Below are positions 21,661 through 32,313 of a DNA stretch of 64,000 nt, one piece after another (position 1 is the first letter of the stretch; each line of letters begins with the position of its first letter). The notes below the pieces were generated by a model that saw only the letters and a list, made by a program, of their open reading frames with translations, made no database searches and was not told where the DNA came from. Where the stretch lies: positions 279,541,527-279,605,526 of the forward strand of contig OX336389.2 in the NCBI GenBank assembly GCA_946902985.2, given 5' to 3'. A program made the position numbers and the translations under genes. This DNA comes from Meconema thalassinum (lineage: Eukaryota; Arthropoda; Insecta; Orthoptera; Tettigoniidae).

Positions 21661-21990
21661 CAAAAAGAGTGATAGTCAGTCTGAAAGACTAGACTTTATA
21701 TCATTTTAAATGCTACAAATGCTGAAAAAATGCTGGGTGAAAGCCTCATGATCATGCAGCGAACTGCGTGAACTCAAAGTCCATTAGCAAGTGGAAACCA
21801 TGGTCAAAGGAGGTAGCTGGCTGGATGACGTCACGCTCACCGGAGCGCGCGGGGAAAGGAGGGAGCTCAAGCTGTACTATGACGTCACACACCTCAGTGC
21901 ATTCTCGGTTCATTTCGTCCCGTCACCGTAACATAACGCCAGACCTCAGCGTAACGACGAAGTAGACAAGATTATTTAAAATTATAAAAA
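21661..21990 (+). repeat. Interspersed repeat C, copy without Helitron-like DNA
   Basis: AGTCAGTCTGAAAGACTAGA to GTAACGACGAAGTAGACAAG matches the two halves of 11880-12640. The junction corresponding to the Helitron-like fragment is replaced by a short stretch (about 21840-21866). Confidence 0.65.
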
Positions 21991-22380
21991 CAATTGAACG
22001 TTTGGTGGTATAACAATGCATGACTGCAAGCATATTATAAAACGTGTTTTGTGCATAATAATGAGTGAACTGTTTTAATAACCTTCAAGGTTTTATATCT
22101 TTGCAACATATAGTCCATGAGATATATTTTTTTTAACTGAGTAGATATTGTCATGTTAAAGGTGTACCTCTACCCTTAACATTCTCATTTTTACCATACC
22201 ATACCATACTAAGTCTAAGCAGACTTAAATACCGTACTAAAAGTGAGATAGCAATTATGTGTTTGACATGTTATAATAATCTATAAAGTAACGTATATAC
22301 AATTTATATAATAACAACTTTGGAAATGCGGCATGAAAATGAGCATGTTAGCCCTGTTCCTTATTGACGAAGTATAATAG
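21991..22380. other. No recognisable feature
   Basis: AT-rich non-coding sequence between repeat C and the 22381 repeat. Confidence 0.35.
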
Positions 22381-22483
22381 GCTAAGTCCTGAAGGTTAAA
22401 AACCTTAAGTCAATATTAATTTGTACTTTTTATTGTACTGGTTTCGGCTACATTGTGGCCTTCCTCAGCGCAAATAATAATAT
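22381..22483 (-). repeat. Short interspersed repeat D, copy 1
   Basis: The reverse complement matches 26366-26472 closely. Shared blocks include ATTATTATTTGCGCTGAG, AAGGCCACAATGT, CAATAAAAAGTACAAATTA and GGTTTTTAAC. The Helitron-like element starts about 16 bp downstream. Class unknown. Confidence 0.7.
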
Positions 22484-22850
22484 ACCGTAATATTAATAAT
22501 CGCTACTTAGTATAAAACAAAGTCCCCGATTCTTGGATGTTACGGGTAAACTCGAGAACCACTGGATAGATTTTGATGCGATTTTCACCATTCTGTAAAG
22601 GATATCTCGAGGATGATTTCTGTAGAAAATAATTTATTTATGATCAAAGGAAGCCCAGCAGTAACGATTTCAGTGGAAAAGTCGAAAAAAATACAACAAC
22701 AACCTGGCGTCCGAGCGCTTTGTAGGCTTACGCTGGGCAAGCCGTTAAAAATATCTAAATACTATGAGTGTAAGAATTGTTCAGCACGAAAAGTTCTACA
22801 AAAAAGTCCGAGAAAGCATATGACTATCTTCAATACATCGCCCACTATAA

Positions 22851-23877
22851 CAGGCGCGGATCTAGAGTTTGGCTTTGGGGGGGGGTCACAGAATCGAAAT
22901 TGTTAAGAAAAATGGTATCACTAAGAACTCAATCACAAAATATCCAAACTTACAAAAAAGACCAATTTTTTTGCTAGCTACATGGATAGAAATTTGATGC
23001 GTTTAGCGCACCAAAAGTATTCGTACAAATTGCAACGGCGTGTTTTGCGACTTTTACATAGAGCTTCGAGAAAAGTATCAAGGTACGTTACAGTTTCGGC
23101 AAGTCAAGTTGGTACCGACAAAGGGAGAAAGTCACAGCTTAAATTGCCAACCAAGCTTGCAGTTTGGACGTCGGCAAAAGTTTTTGGTGCGAAAAAAGCC
23201 CCAAATTCCTATCCGTGCGTTGCTGCACATTCATCGTGACATCGCTATAGACATCGATTCGGTAATCACAAGGTTTGTTAAACAAAATAGACGAGTTGAT
23301 TTTGTTATATAAATAATCGTTTTTATATAACAAGTATGCTCACCGCTGGGTCCGTGGTTCAAATCCCAGTCACTCCAAGTGAGATCTGTGCTGGACAAAA
23401 CGGAGGCAGACAGGTTTTTCTCCGGGTACTCCGGTTTTCCCTGTCAAAATTTCATTCCATCAACACTCTCCACTATCATTTCATTTCATCTGTTATTCAT
23501 TTAATCATTGCCCCAGAGGAGTGCGTCAGGCCTCGGCAGCCGGCACAGTTCATATCCTCGCCGCTAGATGGGGGCTCCATTCATTCCATTCCTGACCCGG
23601 TCGGAGACTGGAAGCAGGCTGTGGATTTTCATTTCATATAACAAGTATGACGTTGTAAATATGTACAGTTGTAACGGAACATAATAATTGCAATAAAGAT
23701 ATTTTCAGTATTGAATAAAATGAAAAAAAAAACTGTTTTTCAGTTAAAATTCGTTAACTTTTATTTGTCTGGTTATTGTGTTTTCGTTTCTTTAGTTTGC
23801 AAAAAAATTGGTCTCCGTTTGGAGGGGGGGGGGGGTCATGACCCCCGTGACCCCCCCCCCCCCTTGATCCGCGCCTG
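22851..23877. mobile_element. Non-autonomous hAT element with 8-bp TSD, inside Helitron-like DNA
   Basis: Perfect 12-bp inverted ends CAGGCGCGGATC. The identical octamer CACTATAA flanks it at 22843-22850 and 23878-23885. Subterminal G/C homopolymers sit at both ends (22876-22886 and 23823-23863), and the right end has the palindrome GGGGTCATGACCCC. It is 1027 bp long, of which 297 bp plus a 14-bp duplication come from a later SINE. No transposase frame was found. Confidence 0.92.
23339..23635 (+). mobile_element. SINE-7, 5' truncated, 14-bp TSD
   Basis: Begins CTCACCGCTGGGTCCGTGG with B-box-like GGTTCAAATCCC, so the first part of the tRNA-like head is lost. It continues with TTTTTCTCCGGGTACTCCGG and ends in GATTTTCATTTC. 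The 14-mer ATATAACAAGTATG flanks it at 23325-23338 and 23636-23649. A full copy is at 48321-48655. It lies inside the hAT at 22851-23877. Confidence 0.9.
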
Positions 23878-24366
23878 CACTATAAGTGTTTTTACATTTC
23901 AATTTCTTCCAACCTTGTCCATTCAACTACTGAGGCGACAGTTTACGAGCTAGCTAAGGGCGAGTTTATCATCCCTGTTACAGCCTAGCTAGCGGGCGAA
24001 CCTATTGCCCCAGATACAGCCAGCAGCAAACCGTTGAGTTGTGTTGAGTTACGACTTCTGAGAAGGGTGGTTGTGTTTTAAGTTTCCCTGGAAGTGCAAC
24101 TCGGGTTTTCTTCATTTCGCCTGTGAAACACAGTCAAGTTAAGATTGGATGGAAGGGGGATTTGAGTTTCATTAACCTCGCCATTCCCTGGAAGTGCGAC
24201 TCTGATTTCGCCTGTGAACTTTTCGTTCCGCAATATTCACAGTCAATTTAAAATTGGACGGAAGGGGGATTATATTATATTAAATTATACTGATTGGCGT
24301 ATAATCTCTACTTAGTATAAAATTAAGTCCCCGATTCTTGGATGTCATGGGTAATCTCGAGAACCA

Positions 24367-24414
24367 TTGGATGGATGGATGGATGGATGGATGGATGGAT
24401 GGATGGATGGATGT
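24367..24414 (+). repeat. GGAT microsatellite
   Basis: About 12 perfect GGAT units. They expand a single GGATGGAT found at this point in sibling Helitron-like copies, so the array arose after insertion. Confidence 0.95.
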
Positions 24415-24945
24415 GGTTTTCACCATTCTGTAAAGGATATCTCCACGAAGGTTTTTCTAGAAAATAATTTATTTATGATCAAAGGAAGCCAATCAGTAAC
24501 TATTTCAGAGAAAAAGTCGAAAGAAAAACCTGGCGTCTGCGCGCTTTTTTTTTGCTCACGCTGGCCAAACCGTTAAAAATATCTAAATACTATGAGTGTA
24601 AGAATTGTTCAGCATGAAAAGTTCTACAAAAAATGCCCGGAAGGCATATCTCTATCTTCAATACATCGCCTACTATAAGTGTTTTTATATTGGACGGAAG
24701 GGGGATTTGAGTTTCATGCACCTCGCCATTCTTAAATTACATCTGGCAAGAATTCATTGCACATGCATCTCCATGATAATATAATTAATAGTCCAGTCAG
24801 TGATTTTAACCCTTCATGCTGAGACGTAAAACGGATATAGATCGTAGTTCATTGACATCGAAAATAAAGGCGCTTATCACGTAATGCATTCATAACTGTT
24901 CTCGGGCGAAGTAGGGGCGGGTTGCTAGTAATAATATAATTGTAT

Positions 24946-25441
24946 GCTTCTGAATGCCTCACGATGAACAAAAAAGGCTTGGTCGAAGAACTGCAGGCCA
25001 AAGAAAGGAAATGTTTAGAATGATATTGCGTCTCATCAAAGACAATGTGGAATGCAGATGACGGCATAACCATAAAATATATACTCATGAGGAGAAGATA
25101 AGTGACGTCATCCGGAAGAGAAGGATAACATTTTATGGACATGTGAAACGAATGAGCCCAGCGAGACTGACCAACCGCAACATAACTTACTTTCAGGAGA
25201 GGAAAACAAAATGGGCCTGGTTCATTGAACTGGATAAAGATCTGAAAAAGTGGGGATTATACCAACAGACATTCAGGAGCGCGCCCCACTCAAAATGAAA
25301 CTTCAAGCTTGGAAAAGTTTCCAAGAAAAACCGAAAATGAAAACGGGAAAGATTTGGACCCAGGAACGGAAGGAAGTCCACCGAGAACGAATGCGGGCTA
25401 ACTGGACAAACATCAAAGCCTGTAGGAGACAGTTGGAATGA
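24946..25441 (+). pseudogene. LINE ORF2 C-terminal relic
   Basis: One frame gives VEELQAKERKC, another IRKRRITFYGHVKRMSP followed by KTKWAWFIELDKDLKKWG. A third, from about 25250, gives IQERAPLKMKLQAWKSFQEK and ends RRQLE at the TGA at 25439-25441. These are consecutive parts of a non-LTR retrotransposon ORF2 C-terminus, broken by at least two frameshifts. It begins just after the Helitron-like terminus at 24928, so its 5' boundary may be that junction. The minus-strand relic at 47600-47913 has a similar layout. Confidence 0.75.
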
Positions 25442-25704
25442 CGTGGCCCATAGATGGCCTATACGATATGAATGAATATACCCTATCTACAACTAGAAAT
25501 ATTTATCTCAACGATAGGTTATCATTACACAGCTTCTTCACAATTTGAAATGATTATACCCATTCTGACAACTTCAGTCTTAACCTAAAACTTTTGGTCT
25601 ACATCACTGTTCCTTCTTCAATCTGGTTTTATATCAAGATTTATTTCTTTCGCATTTAACATATTTTTGTAACAGATCTGTTTTTTTTAGTGTATGTGTT
25701 TTTA

Positions 25705-26340
25705 CCGACAGTAGTGGCTACGCTGGGTAACGCGCAGCATTAGGTCATGGGGCCAAGCTCTCTGCTGACTCGGTAGACGCGTGGGTTCGAGCCCCACCGT
25801 CAGCCGTCCTTGAAATGGTTTTCCGTGGTTTCCCATTTTCCACACCAGGCAAATGCTGGGACGGTACCTTCTGACAGGCCACGGCCGCTTTCCTTCCACA
25901 TCCTTGCCCAGTTTCATTCACCATCATTCATTTCATCTCTACCGGGTGAGTTAGCCGAGGTCGTTGCGGCATGACTGTTGGCAGTCGCTCACATCCGGGA
26001 GGCGAAGAGGTTCGAATCCCCCCGCCGGCAACCTTGAAGATGGTCTTCTGTGGTTTCCCATCTTCCTTCCAGGCAAATGCCGGGGTTGGTCCTTAACTAT
26101 AGGCCACAGCCGCTACCTTCCAACTCCTCGACCCTCACTTCCAACTTTCCTCCCCAACGGTGCTTGTAGCTCACCCATTGGGTGTCCGTCTCGAAGCAGC
26201 TACAAAAACTGGCGAGCCGAACATGTCCTCGGACACTACCGGCATAAAAGCCATACGCTAAAAAAAAAAAAAAAAAAAATCATCTCTCATTAACTCCTCT
26301 CATGAGGTTGGCGTCAGGAAGGGCATCCGGCCTTTTTCAT
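25705..26340 (+). mobile_element. SINE-4 copy interrupted by SINE-3
   Basis: The head GTAGTGGCTACGCTGGGTAAC leads to B-box-like GGTTCGAGCCCC. The central segment follows (AATGGTTTTCCGTGGTTTCC, CAGGCAAATGCTGGGACGGT), then GGCCACGGCCGC. After the SINE-3 insertion (25941-26279) the tail resumes TCATCTCTCATTAACTCC and ends GGCGTCAGGAAGGGCATCCG. That last block is shared with SINE-8. Confidence 0.78.
25941..26279 (+). mobile_element. SINE-3 copy with poly-A tail and 8-bp TSD
   Basis: Head CCGGGTGAGTTAGCCGAGG and B-box-like GGTTCGAATCCCC. Next is a variant of the shared central segment (GGTCTTCTGTGGTTTCCCAT, AGGCAAATGCCGGGGTTGG). A unique 3' part with CTCACCCATTGGGTGTCCG ends in about 19 A. TCATCTCT flanks it at 25933-25940 and 26280-26287. 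A minus-strand copy sits in the Gypsy LTR at 52316-52643. Confidence 0.88.
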
Positions 26341-26365
26341 GTACTATTGAGTCTTTCATTTCTAT

Positions 26366-26472
26366 TCATATTATTATTTGCGCTGAGAAAGGCCACAATG
26401 TGGTCGAAACCGGTACAATAAAAAGTACAAATTAATATTGACTGAAGGTTTTTAACTCTTTAGGACTTATTA
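26366..26472 (+). repeat. Short interspersed repeat D, copy 2
   Basis: Inverted relative to 22381-22483, with only a few differences. Contains GAAAGGCCACAATGTGGTCG, a short hairpin, and GTACAATAAAAAGTAC. Confidence 0.7.
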
Positions 26473-26640
26473 CAACTTATGAAGTTTGAACAAGAATTTA
26501 CTCTAGTTATTCACTCATATATTATATCACTCGTACTGGCATGTTTCCATAGAGTCTCACTATGCGAGATAGAGATTTTAAATGATTAAACGTTAGCTAG
26601 ATCTAAAAGTGAGAATATATGAAAAACTCTGAAAGTTAAA

Positions 26641-27147
26641 TAGTACATTATGCAACGAGCCTATAATGGCAATAATTAAGACACGAGCATGTTTATAAAA
26701 CGGGCGTAGCGAGTTTTATAACTTCCATACGAGTGTCTTAATTACCATTATAGGCGAGTTGCATACGACTGTTTATGTTCGACAATAATTATAACTATTT
26801 TATGTTCGAACATAAATATTCATAAATATCTGTCGAGATTTCACCAGTTTTATGTACTGAACAGAGCGCATGGGACGCAGAGAATACCTTGTATTTGACC
26901 ATGGCCTCCTGGAATACCTCACTATGACACTCGCCACGTAGTGAAATTTAGAATGGGGGGGGGGGGGGGGCATCGAAGTGAGCGCAGGTGCAATGCTATC
27001 CTCACCTAATTGGTCACACAACTGTTTCTTGAGCTCTGATTGGTGGGAGAAACTGTATCATAATGAAATCTTGTACTATAATGAGCCTCATTATAGTACA
27101 GTTTTCTGACATATAATATTTACATTTCGCCAGGGTCGAACATAAAC
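26641..27147. mobile_element. Palindrome-rich MITE, copy 1
   Basis: The first 130 bp (to about 26766) form a long imperfect palindrome: arms TATGCAAC..GCCTATAATGG and TTAAGACACGAGCATG mirrored on the other side. The remainder is bounded by GTTTATGTTCGAC (26771-26783) and its exact inverse GTCGAACATAAAC (27135-27147). A third hairpin is near 27085-27105 (CTATAATGAG-C-CTCATTATAG). A G run lies at 26956-26970. The same layout recurs at 46323-47014. No coding content. Confidence 0.72.
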
Positions 27148-27439
27148 ATTATTAAAACTCTGAAACTTTTCTTAATAGATGATCAGCTGGGATATAACAT
27201 TTTCTACTCATGCTCATTCGAATCCTGTCCTCCTGAAGCTTGCGGAAAAGTCTCTAAGCTATGTTAAAAAAAAAGGAAATTTCATTTTCGTAATCAGATC
27301 TCTGAATTAAAATTGATCGGACCTTAAACGAGCATCACCAATTTCCTAGAAAACTGTCGATTTAAAAAGTGTCTGTTTAAATCTGGTTGCCCGTCAAGTA
27401 CGAAAACATGTGATTAAGATATAAGTTACTTTCAGTCTG

Positions 27440-27845
27440 AGACCACCTCGTGGTGTCGCAGCTAGAAGTCTTAGCCGTCTCACTAGAGGTCCGGGTTCGA
27501 TTCCTGGCTCTGCCAAGAGATTTAATTCTGGTCTGAGGGCTAGAACGGGGTGAACTCAGCCTCGTGAGGCAAGACTGAGAAGAGGTGGGTTCTATTCTCA
27601 CCTCAGCCATCTTGGAAGTGGCTTTCCGTGGTATCTAACTTCTACTCCAGGCAAATGTCGGGATGATTCCTAACTATAGGACACGGCCGCCTCCTTCTCA
27701 ATTCTCACCTGAATAACAAATATACACACTAATAAAGCCATCACAATAACACAGGGTATCAGACAAAAATTCCTCACACACTTATACACACACCCATGTA
27801 CACGGGGCTGAATGACTACAATGTCCAAGCTCATCAAAAGAAACA
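27440..27845 (+). mobile_element. SINE-1 copy
   Basis: Head ACCACCTCGTGGTGTCGCAG with B-box GGTTCGATTCC. Second tRNA-like block GGGTTCTATTCTCACC, central segment GGCTTTCCGTGGTATCTAAC and tail ACACGGGGCTGAATGACTAC. Full-length. Confidence 0.8.
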
Positions 27846-27919
27846 ACACCAATAAGCTTTGGTTCGACAAGTGTTTCCTGAGAAATAGAAGCGTCTTATA
27901 TAGCAAACTGGTTAGACAG

Positions 27920-28310
27920 AGACCACCTCGTGATGTAGCGGCTAGCATGCATGGCTCTCACCCAGGAAGTCCGGGTTCGGTTCCCGGCCCTGCATAGAAA
28001 TTTTAGTCTTGGGGCTGGAACGGGGTACACGCAGCCTTGTGGGGCAAAACTAAGCAGAGGAGGGTTCGATCTCCACCTCAGCCATCTTGGAAGTGGTTTT
28101 CCGTGGTTTCCCACTTCTACTCCAGGCAAATGCTGGGATGTTTCCTAACTTTAGGCCACGGCCGCTCCTTTCCCAATCTTAGCATTCAAATACAAATATA
28201 CACACTACTACAGAAACCACAATAGCACAGGTTACCAGACAAATTCCATACCCACCCAAGGACACGGGGCTACTTGACCATGATGTCACAAAGCCCCAAA
28301 ATAAAATCAA
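27920..28310 (+). mobile_element. SINE-1 copy
   Basis: 75 bp after the previous copy and in the same orientation. Head ACCACCTCGTGATGTAGCGG, B-box GGTTCGGTTCCC, second block GGGTTCGATCTCCACCTCAG, central segment GGTTTTCCGTGGTTTCCCAC and AGGCAAATGCTGGGATG, tail ending AAAGCCCCAAAATAAAATC. This is the cleanest SINE-1 in the window. Confidence 0.82.
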
Positions 28311-29215
28311 CATATACAATTGGACAGATTCAGCTGTAAAAAGTAATGTAACTACATATGCCAGAGAACTGAATTCTCATAAGGACTAAGAGACATTTGG
28401 AACTTCACGACTCATTCATGTAAAATGTAACTGCGATGCTAAGAAAGGTGTTCATGCGCGTTGTTTTGAATAGTTGAACTTCATTATAAGTATCTGTTTT
28501 ATAAAATCGTAGTTAATTTAGTGTGCATTTTGATGTGGTTACTGTATATGTAAGATACCATTCTAAATTTAATGAGCATTTAAGATTAACAGAGCCTGAA
28601 TCCGGATCGGTAAGTAACCAGGAGAATAGAGGTGTGCAAATTTTAACACTCGATGCTGGCTTCCCAATAATTTCATTTAAAAGTTTCTAGACTTAATTCA
28701 GAAACCAATGTTCGCAAGGTGCTGAAATTACTTAAAATGCTAAGCCAATAGTCTTAATTACATTTTCTGTTACGAAACTGACAGTAAATCCCTTTTTTAG
28801 ATTCCATTAAAACAGGAGCCTTGCTAATGAAACATGTCAATTTTTTGATTTGATATTTCTATTTCTCGTCTGAATTTGGAGCAGAGAGATCGAAGTCTTT
28901 TTATTACTGATGGTCCGCTCTTGAACTAATAATACGTAGATTCGTGGACCACAGATTGAAATCACCCAATTTAGAGACTGCGTTCAAAATTCAATAAAAA
29001 ATGAGATAATGGATTCATCTCAGGTAGGCCTATCCCTCGGAATTTCCAATTCAGAAAATTTTCTGGCGTGTTTCCGTAGGAAAAAGTTCTATGTCCCTAG
29101 GGGAGAAAATATTACTAAATAGGGTAATAAAATATATCAACAGCTGATCTAAAAGTTATTTTGATAAAAAATTGTGACTGATATAAATTATTTATCTGAG
29201 TCTAATTTTTTGTGT
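28311..29215. other. No recognisable feature
   Basis: About 900 bp of AT-rich sequence with no TE end, coding frame or repeat partner elsewhere in the window. A candidate for unique sequence or a very old element. Confidence 0.35.
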
Positions 29216-29217
29216 CA

Positions 29218-29520
29218 TGTGGCCTCCGGAGAGGCCATGTGCAGGTCTTTCAAGTCTACGCCCGTAGACGACCTGCACGTCGGGATGGAATGGATGAAGA
29301 TGAATGAAACTGGGCAAGGATGTGGAAGGAAGCGGCCGTGGTCTGTCAGAAGGTACCGTCCCAGCATTTGCCTGGTGTTGAAAATGGGAAACCACGGCAA
29401 ACCATTTCAAGGACGGCCGACGGTGGGGTTCGAACCCACGCGTCTACCAAGTCAGCAGAGAGCTTGGCCCCATGACCTAACGCTGCGCTTTAGCCAGCCT
29501 AGCCTCTGCTGTCGGTGAGT
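29218..29520 (-). mobile_element. SINE-4 copy with a different tail
   Basis: On the minus strand the head (CACCGACAGCAGAGGCTAGG), B-box GGTTCGAACCCC and central segment (AATGGTTTGCCGTGGTTTCC) match 25705-25932. The 3' tail is instead the GACGACCTGCACG..GAGGCCAC module, also found in SINE-9 at 32086-32313. This looks like a SINE with an exchanged tail. Confidence 0.75.
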
Positions 29521-30235
29521 CTAATATAATTTGCACATATCTGTAAATCAGGAGAAGCACCATAAAAGATCCCTGTAGACAAATATGAATTGGAAAAGCT
29601 GAAGAAAATGGGAATTTTGGATGTCCAGCTGTTTTATCAGTATAGTTATACATAGCAACTGAATTTTTAAGCATATTAATGCACTTTTTGATAACATTTC
29701 AGAAGCGAAGGAATGTCCTAAATTTTAAGAAAATGGAAGTGCAATAATAAATACACTCATGAAGACTGAAACTGCAACGCCAAGAAGGAGTGGTGCTACA
29801 CTGCTTTAATTGAAAATGCTGGATGATATCACTATCACGTCCCTTTGACCTCAAATGTGGAAAAAATCAATACATGATATGTCCACCACGGGCTGTAATG
29901 CAGGCATGTGCTCTATGAAGTTCTGGATCACTTCCTGGTCGGTTTTTCTAGAGGTGTGGGTGTTTTAGCATGTTAGCCAATCGTCGATCCATCATGTCCA
30001 TTTCATGTTCAACAGGACTGAGCTTCGGAGTTCTGGAGGGCCATTGTAAGGTTGTGATGCCATGGAGAATATCTCTGGAAATTCATGCAGTGTGACCACG
30101 GGCACTGTCAATGTTCGCCAATATAGGGATAAACACAGGATTGAATTCCCTGTCAACAAACTGGTGAGCATCATATTACCCTTAACAATTACTAATTGTG
30201 ATTAAACAGCTAATAGTTCCCCAGACCATAATGCC

Positions 30236-31456
30236 CGATGCACTGAAAACGATTAAAATATGCATGCAATTATGCACTAAAATGTAGAAAATATGCATTA
30301 AAAATGAAAAATATGCACTAAACAATAATATTTATTTTTAATTTTTATTTAGTCAATTTACCCTCGAGGTTGGTGGTTCCCACGGACTCAGCGAGGGAAC
30401 TCACCACTACCGCCTCTATGGGCAGTGTCCTGGAGCCTGGAACATCTGGTCGGGATGGATACAACTGGGGAGGTGTGATCAGCACTTCGCCCAGGCGGCC
30501 TCACTTGCAAAGCGAACAGGGGCCTCATGAGGGATGGAAAGGGATGGAAGATTGGGATAGATAGGCGAGGAAGAGGGAAGGAGGCGGCCGTGGCCTTACA
30601 GTAGGTACCATCCCGGCATTTGCCCGAAGACGAAGTGGGAAACCACGGAAAACCACTTCGAGGATGGCTGAGGTGGGAATCGAACCCCCTCTACTCATTT
30701 GGACCACCCGAGGCTGAGTAGACCCCGTTCCAGTCCTCATACCACTTTTCAAATTTCGTGGCAGAGCTGGGAATCGAACCCAGGACCTCCGGGGCGGCAG
30801 CTATCCATGCTGACCGCTACGCTACGGAGGCGACACACTTAACAATAAGCCAATCTTATTCACTCACTTTATACATGTATCATTCACTGCAGAAAGAATC
30901 ATAACAATAGATAATCGCTAGTTTTTCAATGTTTTCAGGAGACAAATTACGTCTATTTTAATAGTTTTCAGTGCATAAATGTCCGGTCCCTAGCCATCAG
31001 TTGAATAATCACTATTACCTGACACCCACTGTTTTAATAAATACTTTCTGCTGCTCTTCTCTTTAGGCATTTTGAGTTAAGGACATGCAGACTAAGATTA
31101 AAGTAACACATTAACTGAAGAAACTCCTCACAAAACTAACCCCGGGGTACTGGCTGTCGAGATGGTGAAACGAATGTCCCACGCCATTCCCTTCTTCAAA
31201 TAGCCAGGCAGAATTGCGTAAAGTACGAGTACTGTCATCTGACTCATCTCGTTATCTGTTTCTCAGAAAGTTGCTTACAAGGGATATCCAACTCGCAGGC
31301 GAAACCTATTTTGTTCAAGATGTTTAAAATTATACTGAATTTCAACTGTACATGCTAAAATATGCTGTTATGTTCAGAATATGCAAAAAAATCCAATAAA
31401 CCCTCAAAATATGCATTTGCATATGAACATATGCATTTTCAAAAAATCCGGTCACT
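30236..31456 (-). mobile_element. hAT-like DNA inserted in the Tc1 relic (composite)
   Basis: The right side ends TTTTTTGAAAATGCATATG read on the minus strand, after AGTGACCGG. Both sides are full of ATATGCAT strings typical of one hAT group. An internal CTAGGGACCGGACATTTATG (minus, from about 31013) resembles a second hAT terminus, so two elements may be joined. A minus-strand ATG near 31070 starts MPKEKSSRKYLLKQWV, like the N-terminus of a BED/hAT protein, and soon hits a stop. I cannot define a clean TSD. SINE-5 is inserted at 30329-30835. Confidence 0.5.
30329..30835 (-). mobile_element. SINE-5 copy with ~13-bp TSD
   Basis: Minus-strand head GCCTCCGTAGCGTAGCGGTC and B-box GGTTCGATTCCC. 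A second block GGTTCGATTCCCACCTCAG and the shared central segment (GGTTTTCCGTGGTTTCCCAC, GGCAAATGCCGGGATGGT) follow. A long 3' region has GAGGCCGCCTGGGCGAAG. The flanks CACTAAACAATAA (30316-30328) and CACTTAACAATAA (30836-30848) differ at one base. A sister copy is at 38030-38520. Confidence 0.87.
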
Positions 31457-31494
31457 CACACGATTGCGGTGATCACTGCGGAAAAGACAGTTGT

Positions 31495-31819
31495 TGTTGT
31501 TAATTCATTTTAAGAGGCTTGGGGCATCTTGGTTATCAGCCCGTTGTAGTTGAGTGAGTGTTGATGTTCTCTGATAACCTATATTCCTGTGATGACTGTA
31601 GTAGTGTGTGTATTAGGGTTAGGGATGAGGTAGGCGCCCCGGGACTTGATGTAAGACACTATCCCGGCAGGGAGTATGGAAACAACCCGGGGAAAACCTA
31701 CACTTAGTATAACCGCTGTCAGCACCAGGATTCGAACCTGCAATTTCCTGATATGCTGCAGCTGCCCGCGCAGCCGTGGTGCATGATTTAACGTGCACGG
31801 CTACGCCGTGGGGTGGACA
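31495..31819 (-). mobile_element. SINE-6 copy
   Basis: Minus-strand head CCACGGCGTAGCCGTGCACG, B-box GGTTCGAATCC, and a variant central segment (AGGTTTTCCCCGGGTTGTTT, CTGCCGGGATAGTG). The tail has GGTTATCAGAG and ends in repeated AAC. It splits the Tc1 relic. No clean TSD seen. Confidence 0.78.
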
Positions 31820-32085
31820 AGTGAAACGTGCGACTCATCACTTAATAAGACGATACTATGCCACTCGTCGACACATACCATTCTCGACACTACACCAGTC
31901 TTTTACGTCGATGTAGCGGGATCAATGGAACACCTGCAGGAAGACTGACCCGTAAGCCATCTGCACGATGAAGATTCTCAAATAGGCTGTATTGTGTGTG
32001 TGTAACGTGAGATGTCACTCTTGTTCGAATTTGCGCTGCTGCTGTGCAGTTGTTGATCCGGGTCATGCCATCTAAATGATGCGGT

Positions 32086-32313
32086 ATGAATGATCGTGTG
32101 GCCTCCGGAGAGGCCGTGTGCAGGTCTTTCTAGTTGACGTCCGTGGGCGACCTGCGAGTCGTAATGAGGATGAAGACGGCACATACACCCAGTCCCCGAG
32201 CCATGGGAATTAACCCCAGGAGATTAAAATCCCTGATGGTCCGGCCGGGAATCCAACCCGAGGCACTTAGGGCCAAAGTCTAGCACGCTAACCATTTAGC
32301 CACGGAGCCGGAC
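32086..32313 (-). mobile_element. SINE-9 copy with 11-bp TSD
   Basis: Minus-strand head GTCCGGCTCCGTGGCTAAAT, B-box-like GGTTGGATTCCC, then CATCAGGGATTTTAATCTCC, and a tail ending GGCCTCTCCGGAGGCCACAC. The undecamer AATGATGCGGT flanks it at 32075-32085 and 32314-32324. It interrupts the N-terminal part of the Tc1 relic. Confidence 0.88.

Larger units (their letters stand above)
22500..24928 (+). mobile_element. Helitron-like non-autonomous element with nested insertions
   Basis: Starts TCGCTACTTAGTATAAAAC after an A (22499). It ends with the imperfect hairpin CTCGGGCGAAGTAGGGG, then CGGGTTGCTAG at 24928, followed by T. TC at the 5' end, a hairpin just before a 3' CTRR and insertion between A and T are Helitron hallmarks. 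The 5' sequence is repeated internally from 24305. A hAT element (22851-23877) interrupts the first unit. The second unit has lost about 270 bp relative to 40625-41482. There is no Rep/helicase gene, so it is non-autonomous. Confidence 0.8.

Noticed and set aside
26366..26472. Hammerhead-ribozyme-like core in repeat D (CTGAGGA, a stem, then GAAA in the copy at 22381-22483)
   Set aside because: No complementary stem III or NUH cleavage site could be placed in either order, and the second copy breaks the CUGANGA core. The resemblance is probably chance.
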